Source of the DNA: Sulfurovum zhangzhouensis
Lineage (GTDB): Bacteria; Campylobacterota; Campylobacteria; Campylobacterales; Sulfurovaceae
NCBI RefSeq assembly: GCF_030347965.1
Contig: NZ_JAQIBD010000001.1
Location: 744,001 to 808,000 of the forward strand
DNA: 64,000 bases
Direction of reading: 5' to 3'
Shown here: positions 55,311-64,000 of the stretch, one piece after another
Layout: each line of letters opens with the position of its first letter
Position numbering within the stretch: position 1 is the first letter of the stretch
The notes under the pieces: model-generated
The model's input: the letters and a program-made list of their open reading frames with translations, nothing else
Database searches by the model: none
What the model was told of the DNA's origin: nothing
Program-made: the position numbers and the translations under genes

Positions 55311-55880
55311 CTATAGTAAATGCCCCATCTGCTCTTTTTTAGTCTGCAGATACCCTTCATTGTGAGGATTTGAAGCGATCTGGAGAGGAATACGCTCTAT
55401 GATCTCTATATTTTTGAGGCTTTCAATTTTCTTTGGATTGTTAGTAAGCAGCCTTAGCTTTTTGATCCCAAAATGTTCCAGGATAAACTCAACGATCTCA
55501 TAGGTCCTTTCATCGGCTTGAAATCCCAGCTGATGGTTTGCAGCAACCGTATCAAATCCTTTATCTTGTAACGCATATGCATTCACTTTATTGAGTAGTC
55601 CGATGTTACGACCTTCTTGACGGTGATAAATGATCATTCCACCCTCTTTTGCGATCAGCTCCATAGCAGCATGAAGTTGTTCTCCGCAATCACATTTGAG
55701 CGAACCCAAAGCATCCCCGGTCAGACACTCAGAATGTACACGTACGATCGGAGCCTCTGGAAGATTATCGGTGAAAATTGCCAAATGCTCTTTTCCCAGA
55801 TCATCTTTGAAGGCTTGAATGTTGAATGTACCGTATTTGGTTGGTAAAATGGCGGTTTGTGATTGTTCTACTGCTTTCAT
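55311..55880 (-). CDS. ribA: GTP cyclohydrolase II
   Basis: RibA starts riboflavin synthesis from GTP. The 189-residue protein has the zinc-site 'GDALGSLKCDCGEQL' with the three Cys, 'YHRQEGRNIGLLNK' and 'NHQLGFQADERTY'. Its C-terminus has the 'RLLTNNPKKIESL' signature. It is the single-domain form without RibB. Directly downstream on the same strand lies the RiPP cluster, then rsmG. Confidence 0.97.
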   Translation of the reverse strand: MKAVEQSQTAILPTKYGTFNIQAFKDDLGKEHLAIFTDNLPEAPIVRVHSECLTGDALGSLKCDCGEQLHAAMELIAKEGGMIIYHRQEGRNIGLLNKVNAYALQDKGFDTVAANHQLGFQADERTYEIVEFILEHFGIKKLRLLTNNPKKIESLKNIEIIERIPLQIASNPHNEGYLQTKKEQMGHLL

Positions 55881-55991
55881 TGGGGAGATTATACAGGAAT
55901 AATGGATAATTAATAATTAATAGCCGATAATTGTTGTAAAATAGCGGCTACTTATAGAGTATAAAAAGTTCACCCAAAAGGTAAAGTTATT

Positions 55992-56963
55992 ATGTTTGCA
56001 CGTTTTCGTAGAAAAAGACTCAACCCCGTCCTAAGAGACCTCCTTCAAGAGACACATCTGAGTGTCAATGATTTCATCTATCCGCTTTTTGCTAGAAGCG
56101 GTACAGGTATCAAAGATGAAGTAGCTTCTATGCCGGGTGTATACCAAATGAGTATTGATGAGATCGTTAAAGAGTGTGAAGATCTCAAAAAACTCGGTAT
56201 CTACGCGATCATCCTCTTTGGGATACCGGATGTGAAAGACTCGGTTGGAAGCGATGCACTCTGTGAGCATGGTATCATCGCCCAAACAGTGAGAGCGGTG
56301 AAAGCTGCACACCCGGATATGTTTGTCGTCACGGACCTCTGTTTCTGTGAATACACTGACCATGGTCATTGTGGAGTACTGGACCCGGTACTTGAAACCG
56401 TAGACAATGATATTACTCTTGGAAATCTTGCAAAACAAGCAGTTGTTCATGCCAAAGCAGGTGCAGATATGATCGCTCCAAGCGGTATGATGGATGGGAT
56501 GATCACAGCGATCCGCGAAGGACTGGATAGTGCAGGATTTGAAAACCTTCCGGTGATGAGCTATTCAACGAAATTTGCTTCAGCATACTATGGGCCATTT
56601 AGAGATGTGGCAGAAAGCAGTCCAAGTTTTGGTGATAGAAGAAGCTACCAGATGAACCCTGCAAACCGAAATGAAGCGATCCTGGAAAGTATAGAGGATG
56701 AAAAAGAAGGGGCAGATATACTGATGGTCAAACCGGCCCTTGCCTATCTTGATATTGTCAGAGATATCAAAAACAATACCTCACTTCCACTGGCAGTCTA
56801 TAACGTCTCCGGTGAATACTCAATGCTAAAAATGGCTGCTAAAGCAGGTGTAATTGATTATGACAAAGTGATGATGGAAACGCTGCTTGGATTTAAACGT
56901 GCAGGTGCAGATATCATCATCACATACCATGCAAAAGAGGCAGCTCTGCTCCTTCAAAAATAG
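55992..56963 (+). CDS. hemB: Delta-aminolevulinic acid dehydratase
   Basis: HemB makes porphobilinogen in tetrapyrrole synthesis. The 323-residue protein has the metal-site region 'VTDLCFCEYTDHGHCG', the Schiff-base lysines in 'MSYSTKFASAYYGPFR' and 'ILMVKPALAYLD', and 'YNVSGEYSM'. The Cys-rich cluster indicates a zinc-dependent form. It is divergent from ribA with 111 nt between the starts. Confidence 0.97.
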   Translation: MFARFRRKRLNPVLRDLLQETHLSVNDFIYPLFARSGTGIKDEVASMPGVYQMSIDEIVKECEDLKKLGIYAIILFGIPDVKDSVGSDALCEHGIIAQTVRAVKAAHPDMFVVTDLCFCEYTDHGHCGVLDPVLETVDNDITLGNLAKQAVVHAKAGADMIAPSGMMDGMITAIREGLDSAGFENLPVMSYSTKFASAYYGPFRDVAESSPSFGDRRSYQMNPANRNEAILESIEDEKEGADILMVKPALAYLDIVRDIKNNTSLPLAVYNVSGEYSMLKMAAKAGVIDYDKVMMETLLGFKRAGADIIITYHAKEAALLLQK

Positions 56964-57025
56964 TAACTTTGGGGGAGCTTTACCCCAATGATTACGCACA
57001 TCTTCAATTTTCAACCCATTTATGG

Positions 57026-57031
57026 TAGAAT
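57026..57031 (+). promoter_or_regulatory. Possible -10 box of argF
   Basis: TAGAAT, 53 nt before the argF ATG, in an AT-rich gap of 120 nt between hemB and argF. It lies inside a spurious upstream extension of the argF frame. Confidence 0.35.
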
Positions 57032-57083
57032 ATTTCCTTTTAAAATTTTAGCTATATTTAATGTATCTAACAAGGATAGTCCG

Positions 57084-58007
57084 ATGAGACACTTTTTGAC
57101 ACTGGCAGACTTTACTAAAGAGGAACTGCTGGAGATGATCGCACTGGCACAAAAGATCAAAGCCCAGACAAAGCAACGTAAGTTTGTACCCTACATGGAA
57201 CACCAGACACTGGGAATGATCTTTGAGAAGAGCTCAACACGTACAAGAGTAAGCTTTGAGACGGGAATTTACCAGCTTGGCGGTATCGGGCTTTTCCTCT
57301 CGTCTAATGATATTCAGCTGGGCCGTGGAGAACCGATGAAAGATACGGCACGAGTTATCTCCCGTATGGTTGATATGGTGATGATACGTACGTTTGAGCA
57401 TAGCAAGCTTGAAGAGTTTGCCAAGTACTCCAAAGTACCGGTGATCAACGGTCTCACAGATGACTACCACCCGGTACAACTCATGACAGACTTTCTTACG
57501 ATGCTTGAATTTGGTAAAGAAAACCCGATCGTTGCCTATGTAGGAGATGGTAATAACATGACCCATTCGTGGCTGATGCTTGCAGCGATCATGGGCTTTG
57601 AACTGCGTGTAGCAACGCCAAAAGGGTATGAGTGTGATCCGGCTATCGTAGCACAGGCTGAGAAACTTGCTGCACAAAACGGTGGTAAACTGATCTTTGG
57701 TAACGATCCTAAAGAAGCGGTTAAAGGTGTTGATGTCGTCACGACGGATACATGGATTTCTATGGGGCAAGAAGACGAAAAAGAGACAAAACTAAAAGCC
57801 TTTGATGGCTATATCGTTGATGAAGCGATGATGAATCTAGCAAAAGAAGATGCGATCTTCCTACACTGTCTGCCTGCTTATAGAGGATATGAAGTAAGCG
57901 AAGAGGTCTTTGAAAAACATTCTGAAGTGATCTTTACAGAAGCCGAGAACAGACTTCATGCACAAAAAGGTATCATGGTATGGCTTGATAGCCATAGAAA
58001 TGATTAG
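57084..58007 (+). CDS. argF: Ornithine carbamoyltransferase
   Basis: ArgF makes citrulline in arginine synthesis. The 307-residue protein has '[13 protein letters not shown]', '[14 protein letters not shown]' and the ornithine-site '[17 protein letters not shown]'. The ATG at 57084 has AAGGA 7 nt upstream and matches the family N-terminus '[11 protein letters not shown]'. A longer frame from 56988 reads through the probable promoter and is rejected. Confidence 0.97.
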   Translation: MRHFLTLADFTKEELLEMIALAQKIKAQTKQRKFVPYMEHQTLGMIFEKSSTRTRVSFETGIYQLGGIGLFLSSNDIQLGRGEPMKDTARVISRMVDMVMIRTFEHSKLEEFAKYSKVPVINGLTDDYHPVQLMTDFLTMLEFGKENPIVAYVGDGNNMTHSWLMLAAIMGFELRVATPKGYECDPAIVAQAEKLAAQNGGKLIFGNDPKEAVKGVDVVTTDTWISMGQEDEKETKLKAFDGYIVDEAMMNLAKEDAIFLHCLPAYRGYEVSEEVFEKHSEVIFTEAENRLHAQKGIMVWLDSHRND

Positions 58008-58191
58008 TCAAGTCATTGTACTATCAACATATTTGCATTTATGCAAAGATTAGAGTATATTAGAACATTAGAAAAGTAGCAGTGCTTGATGCTTATTTTT
58101 TGAGTTCGTTCTTTTTCTTGGTTACAAAAACAAAGGAAAAGAGAACAAATAATAGTAAAACCTTTGATTTAAAATAATTAAGGAAAAACCT

Positions 58192-59493
58192 TTGAGTAAA
58201 CAACTAGATGAGATCTTTAACTTTACCGATACCAGTGAAGCCTGTATCAAATGCGGTAAATGTATCCCGGTATGTACTATCCACCAGGTAAATCCCGATG
58301 AGACCACTTCTCCTCGAGGGTTCATCGATCTTCTGGGTGCATATAAACGTGGAGATCTGGAACTGGATAAAAATACAAAAAATATTTTTGAGAGCTGTTT
58401 TTTATGTACCAACTGTGTAGATGTATGTCCTAACTCTCTACCTACAGATATGGTCATCGAAGAAGTTCGTGCTGATATAGCAGAGAAGTATGGTATTGCC
58501 TGGTTTAAAAAAGCCTTTTTCTTTTTGCTTCGCAATAGAAAGATTATGGACCTTGTCATGAAACTTGGATTTATGTTCAAGACATGTGCACTCAGCGTAG
58601 ATGAAAAGGGCCGTGGTCTCAAGGCAAGATTTGCACTTCCGATGGTTAAAAAAGGAAGGCTTCTTCCATCTCTGGCGAAAACAAGCTTTCTCAATAGTCA
58701 TCCTGAAGAGATACCTGCACCACTGCAAGAGAAGAAGAACCCTCGTGTAGCTATCTTCATCGGATGTCTTGCCAACTATAACTATACCGATATCGGGGAT
58801 AGTCTGGTAGAGATACTGAAACAACTGAATATCGATGTCTTTATCCCTAAAAAACAGCTCTGTTGCGGTGCCCCTGCCTACTTTACAGGAGATGTAGACT
58901 CAGTAGAGTATATGACCAAAAAGAACATCAAATACTTTGAGAGCTTTATGGATGAATGTGATGCGATGTTGATCCCGGAAGCAACCTGTTCAGCAATGGT
59001 AAAACATGATTGGCAGGTCTTCTTTGCAAATCACGATATGCCCGAATGGGAAGAGCGTGCTAAAAAAGTGAGTGAAAAAATACACATGGCAACAGCATGG
59101 CTCTATAACAATACCGATCTGGTCAAACTACTGGCAGAAAAAGGTAAAAAGTTTGATGATGTCGTGACTTACCATGATCCTTGCCATGCAAGAAAAGTAC
59201 AGGGTATTTGGCAAGAACCACGTAATCTGCTTGCTCAAAACTATCCAATGAAAGAGATGAGTGATCCGAACCGCTGTTGTGGATTTGGAGGAGTAACAAT
59301 GCAGACTGAGAAGTTCCATCTTGCTGAAGCCGCAGGTAAACCAAAAGCTGCGATGATCAAAGATACAAAAGCCAAGTACGTAAGTGCAGAGTGTAGCGCT
59401 TGTCGTGTACAACTTAGTGAAGCAATGAACAATGCGGATGTGGAGACGATCTTCAAGAATCCTCTAGAACTTATCGCTGAAGCACTAAAGTAG
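58192..59493 (+). CDS. Fe-S oxidoreductase subunit with CCG domains
   Basis: This 433-residue protein has two N-terminal [4Fe-4S] motifs, 'CIKCGKCIPVC' and 'CFLCTNCVDVCP', and two CCG-type cysteine-rich domains ('LCCGAPAYF' and 'RCCGFGGV'), as in GlpC, GlcF, LutA and HdrB-like subunits. It probably passes electrons from a flavin or 2-hydroxyacid oxidase partner to the quinone pool or another carrier; the partner is not adjacent. The TTG start at 58192 is supported by AAGGA 7 nt upstream. Confidence 0.88.
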   Translation: MSKQLDEIFNFTDTSEACIKCGKCIPVCTIHQVNPDETTSPRGFIDLLGAYKRGDLELDKNTKNIFESCFLCTNCVDVCPNSLPTDMVIEEVRADIAEKYGIAWFKKAFFFLLRNRKIMDLVMKLGFMFKTCALSVDEKGRGLKARFALPMVKKGRLLPSLAKTSFLNSHPEEIPAPLQEKKNPRVAIFIGCLANYNYTDIGDSLVEILKQLNIDVFIPKKQLCCGAPAYFTGDVDSVEYMTKKNIKYFESFMDECDAMLIPEATCSAMVKHDWQVFFANHDMPEWEERAKKVSEKIHMATAWLYNNTDLVKLLAEKGKKFDDVVTYHDPCHARKVQGIWQEPRNLLAQNYPMKEMSDPNRCCGFGGVTMQTEKFHLAEAAGKPKAAMIKDTKAKYVSAECSACRVQLSEAMNNADVETIFKNPLELIAEALK

Positions 59494-59511
59494 TGCTTCA
59501 CCTCTTACATT

Positions 59512-60756
59512 TTATTTGATAGGACAATGATTCTCTGTAAGAACAGAGAATATATTGTTCCCCTCCTCATAACGATAATCCAGCATATATCCCAATTTTT
59601 CCAAAATCGCGTTTACTATATATAATCCAAGCCCAAAACCTGAACTTCGTTTTTCCTCTTGAGAAAAAGGTTCAATATAATAAGAGAGTGGATGTTGCAA
59701 AGCTTTTCCTCTGGATGAAACTTCCAAACCACAATCAATTGACTTCAAATGTACGTGTTTATCTGTACTATACTTTATACCGTTATCCATAAGGTTTTTA
59801 AGTGCCAAAGCCAAAAGATTTACATCCGTGATCAAAGCCACATCTTTTACCTCAATACTCATGTGGTCGCTCTCATTGATCAAAAGCTCGCGTGTTCTCT
59901 GCACTACTTCTTTGAGTGAAGTATACTCTAAACTCGGTTCAAAACTTTGTGTGGTGACACGCTCTATCTGGGCAAGTTCATTGATCAGTTCATTCATACG
60001 TTCAAAGGCACGTACCAATACTTTTTTACTCTGAACATCTTCCAGCATCTCTACAATGATACGTCCTTTAGTAATCGGAGTTTTAAGTTCATGCATGATA
60101 TTGCGCATAAAGAGATTTTTAGATGCAGAGAGTTGATTGATATGTCTAATGGCATTGTCAAAGCTTTGTGCGATTTTTCCTATCTCATCATCATACTTAT
60201 AGGTCACTTTAGTATTTAGATCACCCTTAGCAAAACGCTGTATCTCTTTATGTAGTGTACGAAGCGGATAAAGTTTACGCAAGACAGCTACATAAAGCAA
60301 AAGCAAAAGTACCGTCAAGAAGACACCCAAAGACACGGCAATCTCAAAATAGTACTTCTCTTCTCTATCATCCACAAGCATGAGATTATACTCCATACGC
60401 TGTATATAGATATATCTTTTACCCTTAATATCAAACACTCGCACTTTACCCAATGCCGAACCGCCGGTAAAGATTGTCTCCCCACTGTTTTCTATACGCT
60501 TTTTCAGGATCGAAGCACCTTCATCTGATAAAGGCTTTAATTGAAGCTCTTTGTAGAGTTCCTGCAGTCTCTCATCTCCCGGATGTCTTTGAAGATTGGA
60601 AAGGAAGGTCACAGAGATCAGTTGATAATGTTTAAACTCTTCGATTTTCTGACGATCTCTATCCCAGGAGAGGAACAATATAAAGGTGGTCACCAAAATG
60701 ATGATCGCTATAGAAAATAGAATATGGATAAAGGTCGTTACCGATAAATTTCTCAT
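59512..60756 (-). CDS. ArsS-like sensor histidine kinase
   Basis: This 414-residue kinase has an N-terminal membrane helix, a ~105-residue periplasmic domain, a second helix (about 138-160), a HAMP domain, His222 in 'RNIMHELKTPITKGR', and a compact HATPase with 'GFGLGLYIVNAIL'. The H-box wording is that of the ArsS family of Helicobacter and Campylobacter, acid or metabolite sensors. The cognate regulator lies 14 nt upstream in the same operon. Confidence 0.88.
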   Translation of the reverse strand: MRNLSVTTFIHILFSIAIIILVTTFILFLSWDRDRQKIEEFKHYQLISVTFLSNLQRHPGDERLQELYKELQLKPLSDEGASILKKRIENSGETIFTGGSALGKVRVFDIKGKRYIYIQRMEYNLMLVDDREEKYYFEIAVSLGVFLTVLLLLLYVAVLRKLYPLRTLHKEIQRFAKGDLNTKVTYKYDDEIGKIAQSFDNAIRHINQLSASKNLFMRNIMHELKTPITKGRIIVEMLEDVQSKKVLVRAFERMNELINELAQIERVTTQSFEPSLEYTSLKEVVQRTRELLINESDHMSIEVKDVALITDVNLLALALKNLMDNGIKYSTDKHVHLKSIDCGLEVSSRGKALQHPLSYYIEPFSQEEKRSSGFGLGLYIVNAILEKLGYMLDYRYEEGNNIFSVLTENHCPIK

Positions 60757-60770
60757 GACTCACTTTCTTT

Positions 60771-61460
60771 TTACTTCGCAGGTGTAGGACGGTCTGTCAA
60801 CAGATATCCAACACCTCGAATTGGCCTAATATAAACATGATCAGGATCGATCTTTGCAATCTTTTGACGGATACGTGAGATGATCACATCGATATTTTTG
60901 ATCGAACTGTCATCATCGATATGTTCACTTTCATAAAGCAGCTGTTCTCTGGATACAGAACCGTTCTTATGCTGGATCAACATATTGAGAATATCATACT
61001 CTGCAGCAGTCAATTCCAACAACTCTCCTTTAAATGTAATCGTATGGGCTTTTATATCCGCATCAAAAAGTTCAGCCTCTTTTTTAGGTGCTTCCACACT
61101 ATGTGTACGGCGCAGTATAGTCTTGATACGTGTTACCAGCTCCCTGGGATCATACGGTTTTGGCATATAGTCATCCGCACCACGCTCCATACCGATCACC
61201 TTATCGGTGATATCGTCACGTGCTGAAGAGATAATGATAGGGATATTTGTGACTTCCCTGATCTTTGGGATCACCTCCAAACCATCCATACCCGGAAGTG
61301 TAAGATCAAGTATGATCAGATCAAAATCATGCTGTGTCAGCAATGAAAGTCCTAAGAAAGGGTCTTCTGCACCGATCACTTCCATATCGTATTTTGTCAG
61401 ATAGTTCGTCAATATCAGTGCAAGTTCCGGATCATCTTCAATGATAAGTATCTTAATCAT
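60771..61460 (-). CDS. ArsR-like OmpR-family response regulator
   Basis: This 229-residue regulator has acidic residues E8/D9/D10, phosphoacceptor D52 in 'LIILDLTLPGMDG', K101 in 'DDYMPKPYD', and a winged-helix C-terminus ending 'RPIRGVGYLLTD'. It belongs with the histidine kinase that follows. It overlaps the AI-2E family transporter gene by 8 nt, so that gene is likely in the same transcript. Confidence 0.93.
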   Translation of the reverse strand: MIKILIIEDDPELALILTNYLTKYDMEVIGAEDPFLGLSLLTQHDFDLIILDLTLPGMDGLEVIPKIREVTNIPIIISSARDDITDKVIGMERGADDYMPKPYDPRELVTRIKTILRRTHSVEAPKKEAELFDADIKAHTITFKGELLELTAAEYDILNMLIQHKNGSVSREQLLYESEHIDDDSSIKNIDVIISRIRQKIAKIDPDHVYIRPIRGVGYLLTDRPTPAK

Positions 61461-62505
61461 CTTTCTCCCCTATTTTGTTAATTTTTATCTCTTTAATATA
61501 TTCAGCTTCATTGTAGTCTATATAGACTTTCGTGATCGCAATTAAAAATGAGGTAATTGCCGGCCCAAGGATCATTCCCCAGAAACCATAGGTACTGATC
61601 CCCGCGAGTATTGAAAAGAAGATCACGATCTCGTTGATCTCTATGGTACTTTTAAGCAGATCTTCTTTAATGACTTTAATGATGACCGGTTTGACAAAAG
61701 TATCTGCAATGATCGAAATCACTATAACCGAATAGACAGCTATTACAAATGCTGTTTGACCGTCAATATTTGTCCATGCATACAATGAAAGAGGTACCCA
61801 AACGACAGCTCCTCCGACAATGGGGATCAGTGAAGCAAACCCATAGATCACACCAAACAGCAATCCGTTAAATTCATAATAACTTGCCATAACACCAAAA
61901 AGTACCCCCTCAAAAATCGCTGTTACAATGATCGAATAAAATACAACCTCCATAGTAGAAGAGACCTCATGGATCATTTTAGCACTTTTCATGCGGCTTA
62001 CAGGCATGAGCGCACGTATCAGATCAAAAAAACGCTCTCCATAAAAGTTGATGATAAAATAAAAGACCAATACCAACAGCATATTTTTGACAAATCCGAT
62101 TCCCACACTTCCTGCGGTTGTCAGATAAGAAGTAGCGGTTTTCAGATACTCAGAGATCTTCTCATCACTCATCCAATCCTTAAAATATGGAATCTCATAT
62201 TTTCTCAATGTAGAAGTAATATCATTGATCACAGAAATATCCATATGCGAAAGGTACCCCACACCGTTGGTTGCAAGATAGATAATAGGAGCAAAAATGA
62301 TCAGTACCAAAAATAGTGTTGCGATAGCGGCGCTCAGCTTTCTTGACTGAGTATGACGGATCAGCTTTTTAGTAAAGTTATAAGTTGCCATCGTTAGAAG
62401 CATTGCAACCACCAAAGAGAGCAAAAATGGCTGATAGATACTATAAGCACCGATTAATGAGAGAATAAAAAGTACCGTAATTGTCAAACTCTTATTTGTT
62501 ATCAT
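61453..62505 (-). CDS. AI-2E/PerM-family membrane transporter
   Basis: This 350-residue protein has about eight hydrophobic segments and the family features 'FIINFYGERFFDLIRALMPV' and the C-terminal 'GFWGMILGPAITSFLIAI'. Members transport or exchange diverse small substrates; autoinducer-2 export was shown for only a few. The substrate is unknown here. Confidence 0.9.
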   Translation of the reverse strand: MITNKSLTITVLFILSLIGAYSIYQPFLLSLVVAMLLTMATYNFTKKLIRHTQSRKLSAAIATLFLVLIIFAPIIYLATNGVGYLSHMDISVINDITSTLRKYEIPYFKDWMSDEKISEYLKTATSYLTTAGSVGIGFVKNMLLVLVFYFIINFYGERFFDLIRALMPVSRMKSAKMIHEVSSTMEVVFYSIIVTAIFEGVLFGVMASYYEFNGLLFGVIYGFASLIPIVGGAVVWVPLSLYAWTNIDGQTAFVIAVYSVIVISIIADTFVKPVIIKVIKEDLLKSTIEINEIVIFFSILAGISTYGFWGMILGPAITSFLIAITKVYIDYNEAEYIKEIKINKIGEKDD

Positions 62506-62604
62506 TCAAACAGACCTTTATTTATTTTTCTTCTTTTATCTGGACTATGTTCAGATAAAATTCCTCTCACTGAAGCTTCGTTTTTCAACTCAGGGATGAT
62601 CTTT

Positions 62605-63612
62605 TTATTCAAAAAGACCCTCCTTCATCCCGCCAAGTTTGAAATGTTCATAACTTTTCTGTGTAGCGATACGTCCTCTAGCCGTACGTTCGATATAACC
62701 ATTTGCAATCAGATAAGGTTCAAGAACATCCTCGATCGTTCCTTCATCCTCACTTAGTGCTGCTGATATCGTACTAAGACCCATCGGTTTGTTTTTAGCA
62801 GATACCAACAACTCCAATAGACGGATATCCTGTTCATCAAATCCAAGGTTATTCACTCCAAGTTCATCGAGTGCATATCTAGCTCTTTTAAGCGTGATCT
62901 CTGCTTCATCTTCCACTTCTGCAAAGTCACGTACCCGTCTTAAAAGGCGCAAAGCGATACGTGGTGTCCCCCTGCTTCGTCTTGCGATCTCAATCGCTGC
63001 ATCTTTTTGGGATCGTTTTTCAAGCTTGTGTGATGCCTGAGTCACGATACGACCTAACTCTTCAGGTGTATAAAACTGCATCCTAAAGTGCATACCGAAA
63101 CGTTCACGAAGAGGATTTGAGAGCATACCGGCTCTTGTTGTAGCACCTATCAAAGTAAAGCGCGGCAGATCTATCTTCACGGTTTGTGCCGCAGGCCCTG
63201 AACCGATGATAATATCCAGTCTGAAATCTTCCATTGCCGGATAGAGTATCTCCTCTATTGCAGGGCTCATACGGTGTATCTCATCGATAAAAAGAATGTC
63301 ACCCTCTTCAATATTCGTAAGCAAGGCTGCGAGATCTCCGGCTTTTTCTATCATAGGGGCTGCCGTGGTTTTGATATTGGCTCCCATCTGTGTAGAGATG
63401 ATATTTGCCAGTGTTGTTTTACCAAGACCCGGAGGTCCGAAAAAGAGGATATGATCGAGTGCTTCTCCTCTTTTTTTACTTGCTTCTATAAAGACTCTCA
63501 GGTTTTTCTTGATCTTCTCTTGACCGATATACTCATCCCATGTACTTGGGCGCAGCGTCATTTCGTAGCTGCCTTCACCCTCAAAGCGTTCTATCTCTAC
63601 CATGCGCTCCAT
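62605..63612 (-). CDS. ruvB: Holliday junction branch-migration ATPase RuvB
   Basis: RuvB drives branch migration with RuvA. The 335-residue protein has '[15 protein letters not shown]', Walker A '[11 protein letters not shown]', Walker B 'LFIDEIHRM', sensor 1 '[11 protein letters not shown]', and a winged-helix C-terminus ending in a Gly- and Arg-rich segment '[12 protein letters not shown]'. It overlaps the panB stop by 1 nt (TAATG). An ATG 9 nt further in is an alternative start. Confidence 0.98.
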   Translation of the reverse strand: MERMVEIERFEGEGSYEMTLRPSTWDEYIGQEKIKKNLRVFIEASKKRGEALDHILFFGPPGLGKTTLANIISTQMGANIKTTAAPMIEKAGDLAALLTNIEEGDILFIDEIHRMSPAIEEILYPAMEDFRLDIIIGSGPAAQTVKIDLPRFTLIGATTRAGMLSNPLRERFGMHFRMQFYTPEELGRIVTQASHKLEKRSQKDAAIEIARRSRGTPRIALRLLRRVRDFAEVEDEAEITLKRARYALDELGVNNLGFDEQDIRLLELLVSAKNKPMGLSTISAALSEDEGTIEDVLEPYLIANGYIERTARGRIATQKSYEHFKLGGMKEGLFE

Positions 63613-64000
63613 TAGTAGCTGTACTCCTCACTAGGGAATTCCCTACTTTTGACTTCATCACGGTACTGCTGCAGCCCCTCTTTGATCATCAGTGCACCTT
63701 TGCCGTATTTCTTGACAAACTTTGGCGTAAACGCTTCAAAGAAATCGAACATATCACTCCACACCAATACCTGTCCATCAGTCACATTCCCCGCTCCGAT
63801 ACCGATTGTAGGGATACTTACTGCATCAGTAATTGCTTTGGCCGCTTCAGCTTTAACACCCTCCACAAGGACCATAAATGCACCCGCTGCTTCAAGTGCT
63901 TTGGCGTCTTCTATCATCTGTTGGATATCCTCTGCATCCTTTCCGCGTACCTTGTAACCACCCTCGCTTCGAACAAATTGAGGCATCAATCCTACATGTG
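63612..64000 (-). CDS. panB: 3-methyl-2-oxobutanoate hydroxymethyltransferase, N-terminus outside the window
   Basis: This is the C-terminal part, about 129 codons, of PanB, the first enzyme of pantothenate synthesis. The reading frame enters from the right edge with 'HVGLMPQF', the family motif around the substrate site, and shows '[25 protein letters not shown]' region features and '[11 protein letters not shown]'. Only the 3' end is present. It is coupled to ruvB by a 1-nt overlap. Confidence 0.95.
   Translation of the reverse strand, partial: HVGLMPQFVRSEGGYKVRGKDAEDIQQMIEDAKALEAAGAFMVLVEGVKAEAAKAITDAVSIPTIGIGAGNVTDGQVLVWSDMFDFFEAFTPKFVKKYGKGALMIKEGLQQYRDEVKSREFPSEEYSY

Noticed and set aside
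56988-57083. Upstream extension of argF
   Set aside because: It reads through AT-rich promoter-like DNA; the ATG at 57084 has AAGGA and the family N-terminus.
1-64000. CRISPR arrays, transposases, integrases, tRNA and rRNA genes
   Set aside because: I looked through the intergenic gaps on both strands and saw no regularly spaced repeats, transposase or integrase motifs, cloverleaf sequences or rRNA segments; short gaps make a missed tRNA unlikely but not impossible.

Overview
The window looks like chromosome from a member of the Campylobacterota, most likely a Sulfurovum-like sulfur bacterium (inference). The evidence is gene order: rplY-pth-lptF-lysA-pheA-hisC-dxs, fabH-plsX-rpmF-yceD-ndk-ferredoxin, clpS-clpA-aat, leuS-lptE-folC-mfd and argF-hemB-ribA-rsmG all match Campylobacter-type order as I recall it, and an ArsRS-like two-component pair is present. 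I found no rRNA or tRNA genes, CRISPR array or transposase.

Layout. Positions 1-9370 (minus) hold the first ~3,120 residues of a giant secreted repeat protein that runs off the left edge. A c-di-GMP-I (GEMM-I) riboswitch precedes it. At 9668-13752 lie a sensor kinase with three predicted periplasmic solute-binding modules and its convergent response regulator. From 13840 to 43184 is a mostly minus-strand block of housekeeping genes: mfd, folC, lptE, leuS, a zinc metallopeptidase, dnaX (plus), ymdB, fabH, plsX, rpmF, yceD, ndk, ferredoxin, metK, dxs, hisC, pheA, lysA, lptF, pth, rplY, pilT, tal, aat, clpA and clpS. Then come bioD, pyrB and pabB (plus), several small hypothetical genes, a lipoprotein/rhomboid pair and rsmG.

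Positions 49068-55122 carry the most interesting locus: a complete lasso-peptide-like RiPP cluster lying between rsmG and ribA, which I recall as neighbours in Campylobacter. It has a PqqD-like recognition protein, an asparagine-synthetase-like cyclase without the glutaminase Cys, a 54-residue precursor with an exact lasso leader motif but a non-canonical core ending in Ser, an HPr-kinase-like protein, a transglutaminase-like leader peptidase, an ABC exporter and an unknown one-helix membrane protein. Two further c-di-GMP-I aptamers sit in front of the precursor and in front of the exporter/protease/kinase operon. The aptamer before the precursor is almost identical to the one before the giant surface protein about 42 kb away. 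This suggests that c-di-GMP coordinates a surface adhesin and a secreted modified peptide; I know of no described case of this.

To the right of the cluster are ribA, hemB, argF, an Fe-S oxidoreductase subunit, the ArsRS-like pair, an AI-2E family transporter, ruvB and the C-terminal part of panB, which runs off the right edge. The fliF-fliG-fliH genes that lie between hisC and dxs in Campylobacter are absent here and a 69-codon gene sits in their place. With pilT, a giant adhesin and c-di-GMP switches, this fits a non-flagellated, surface-attached life (inference).
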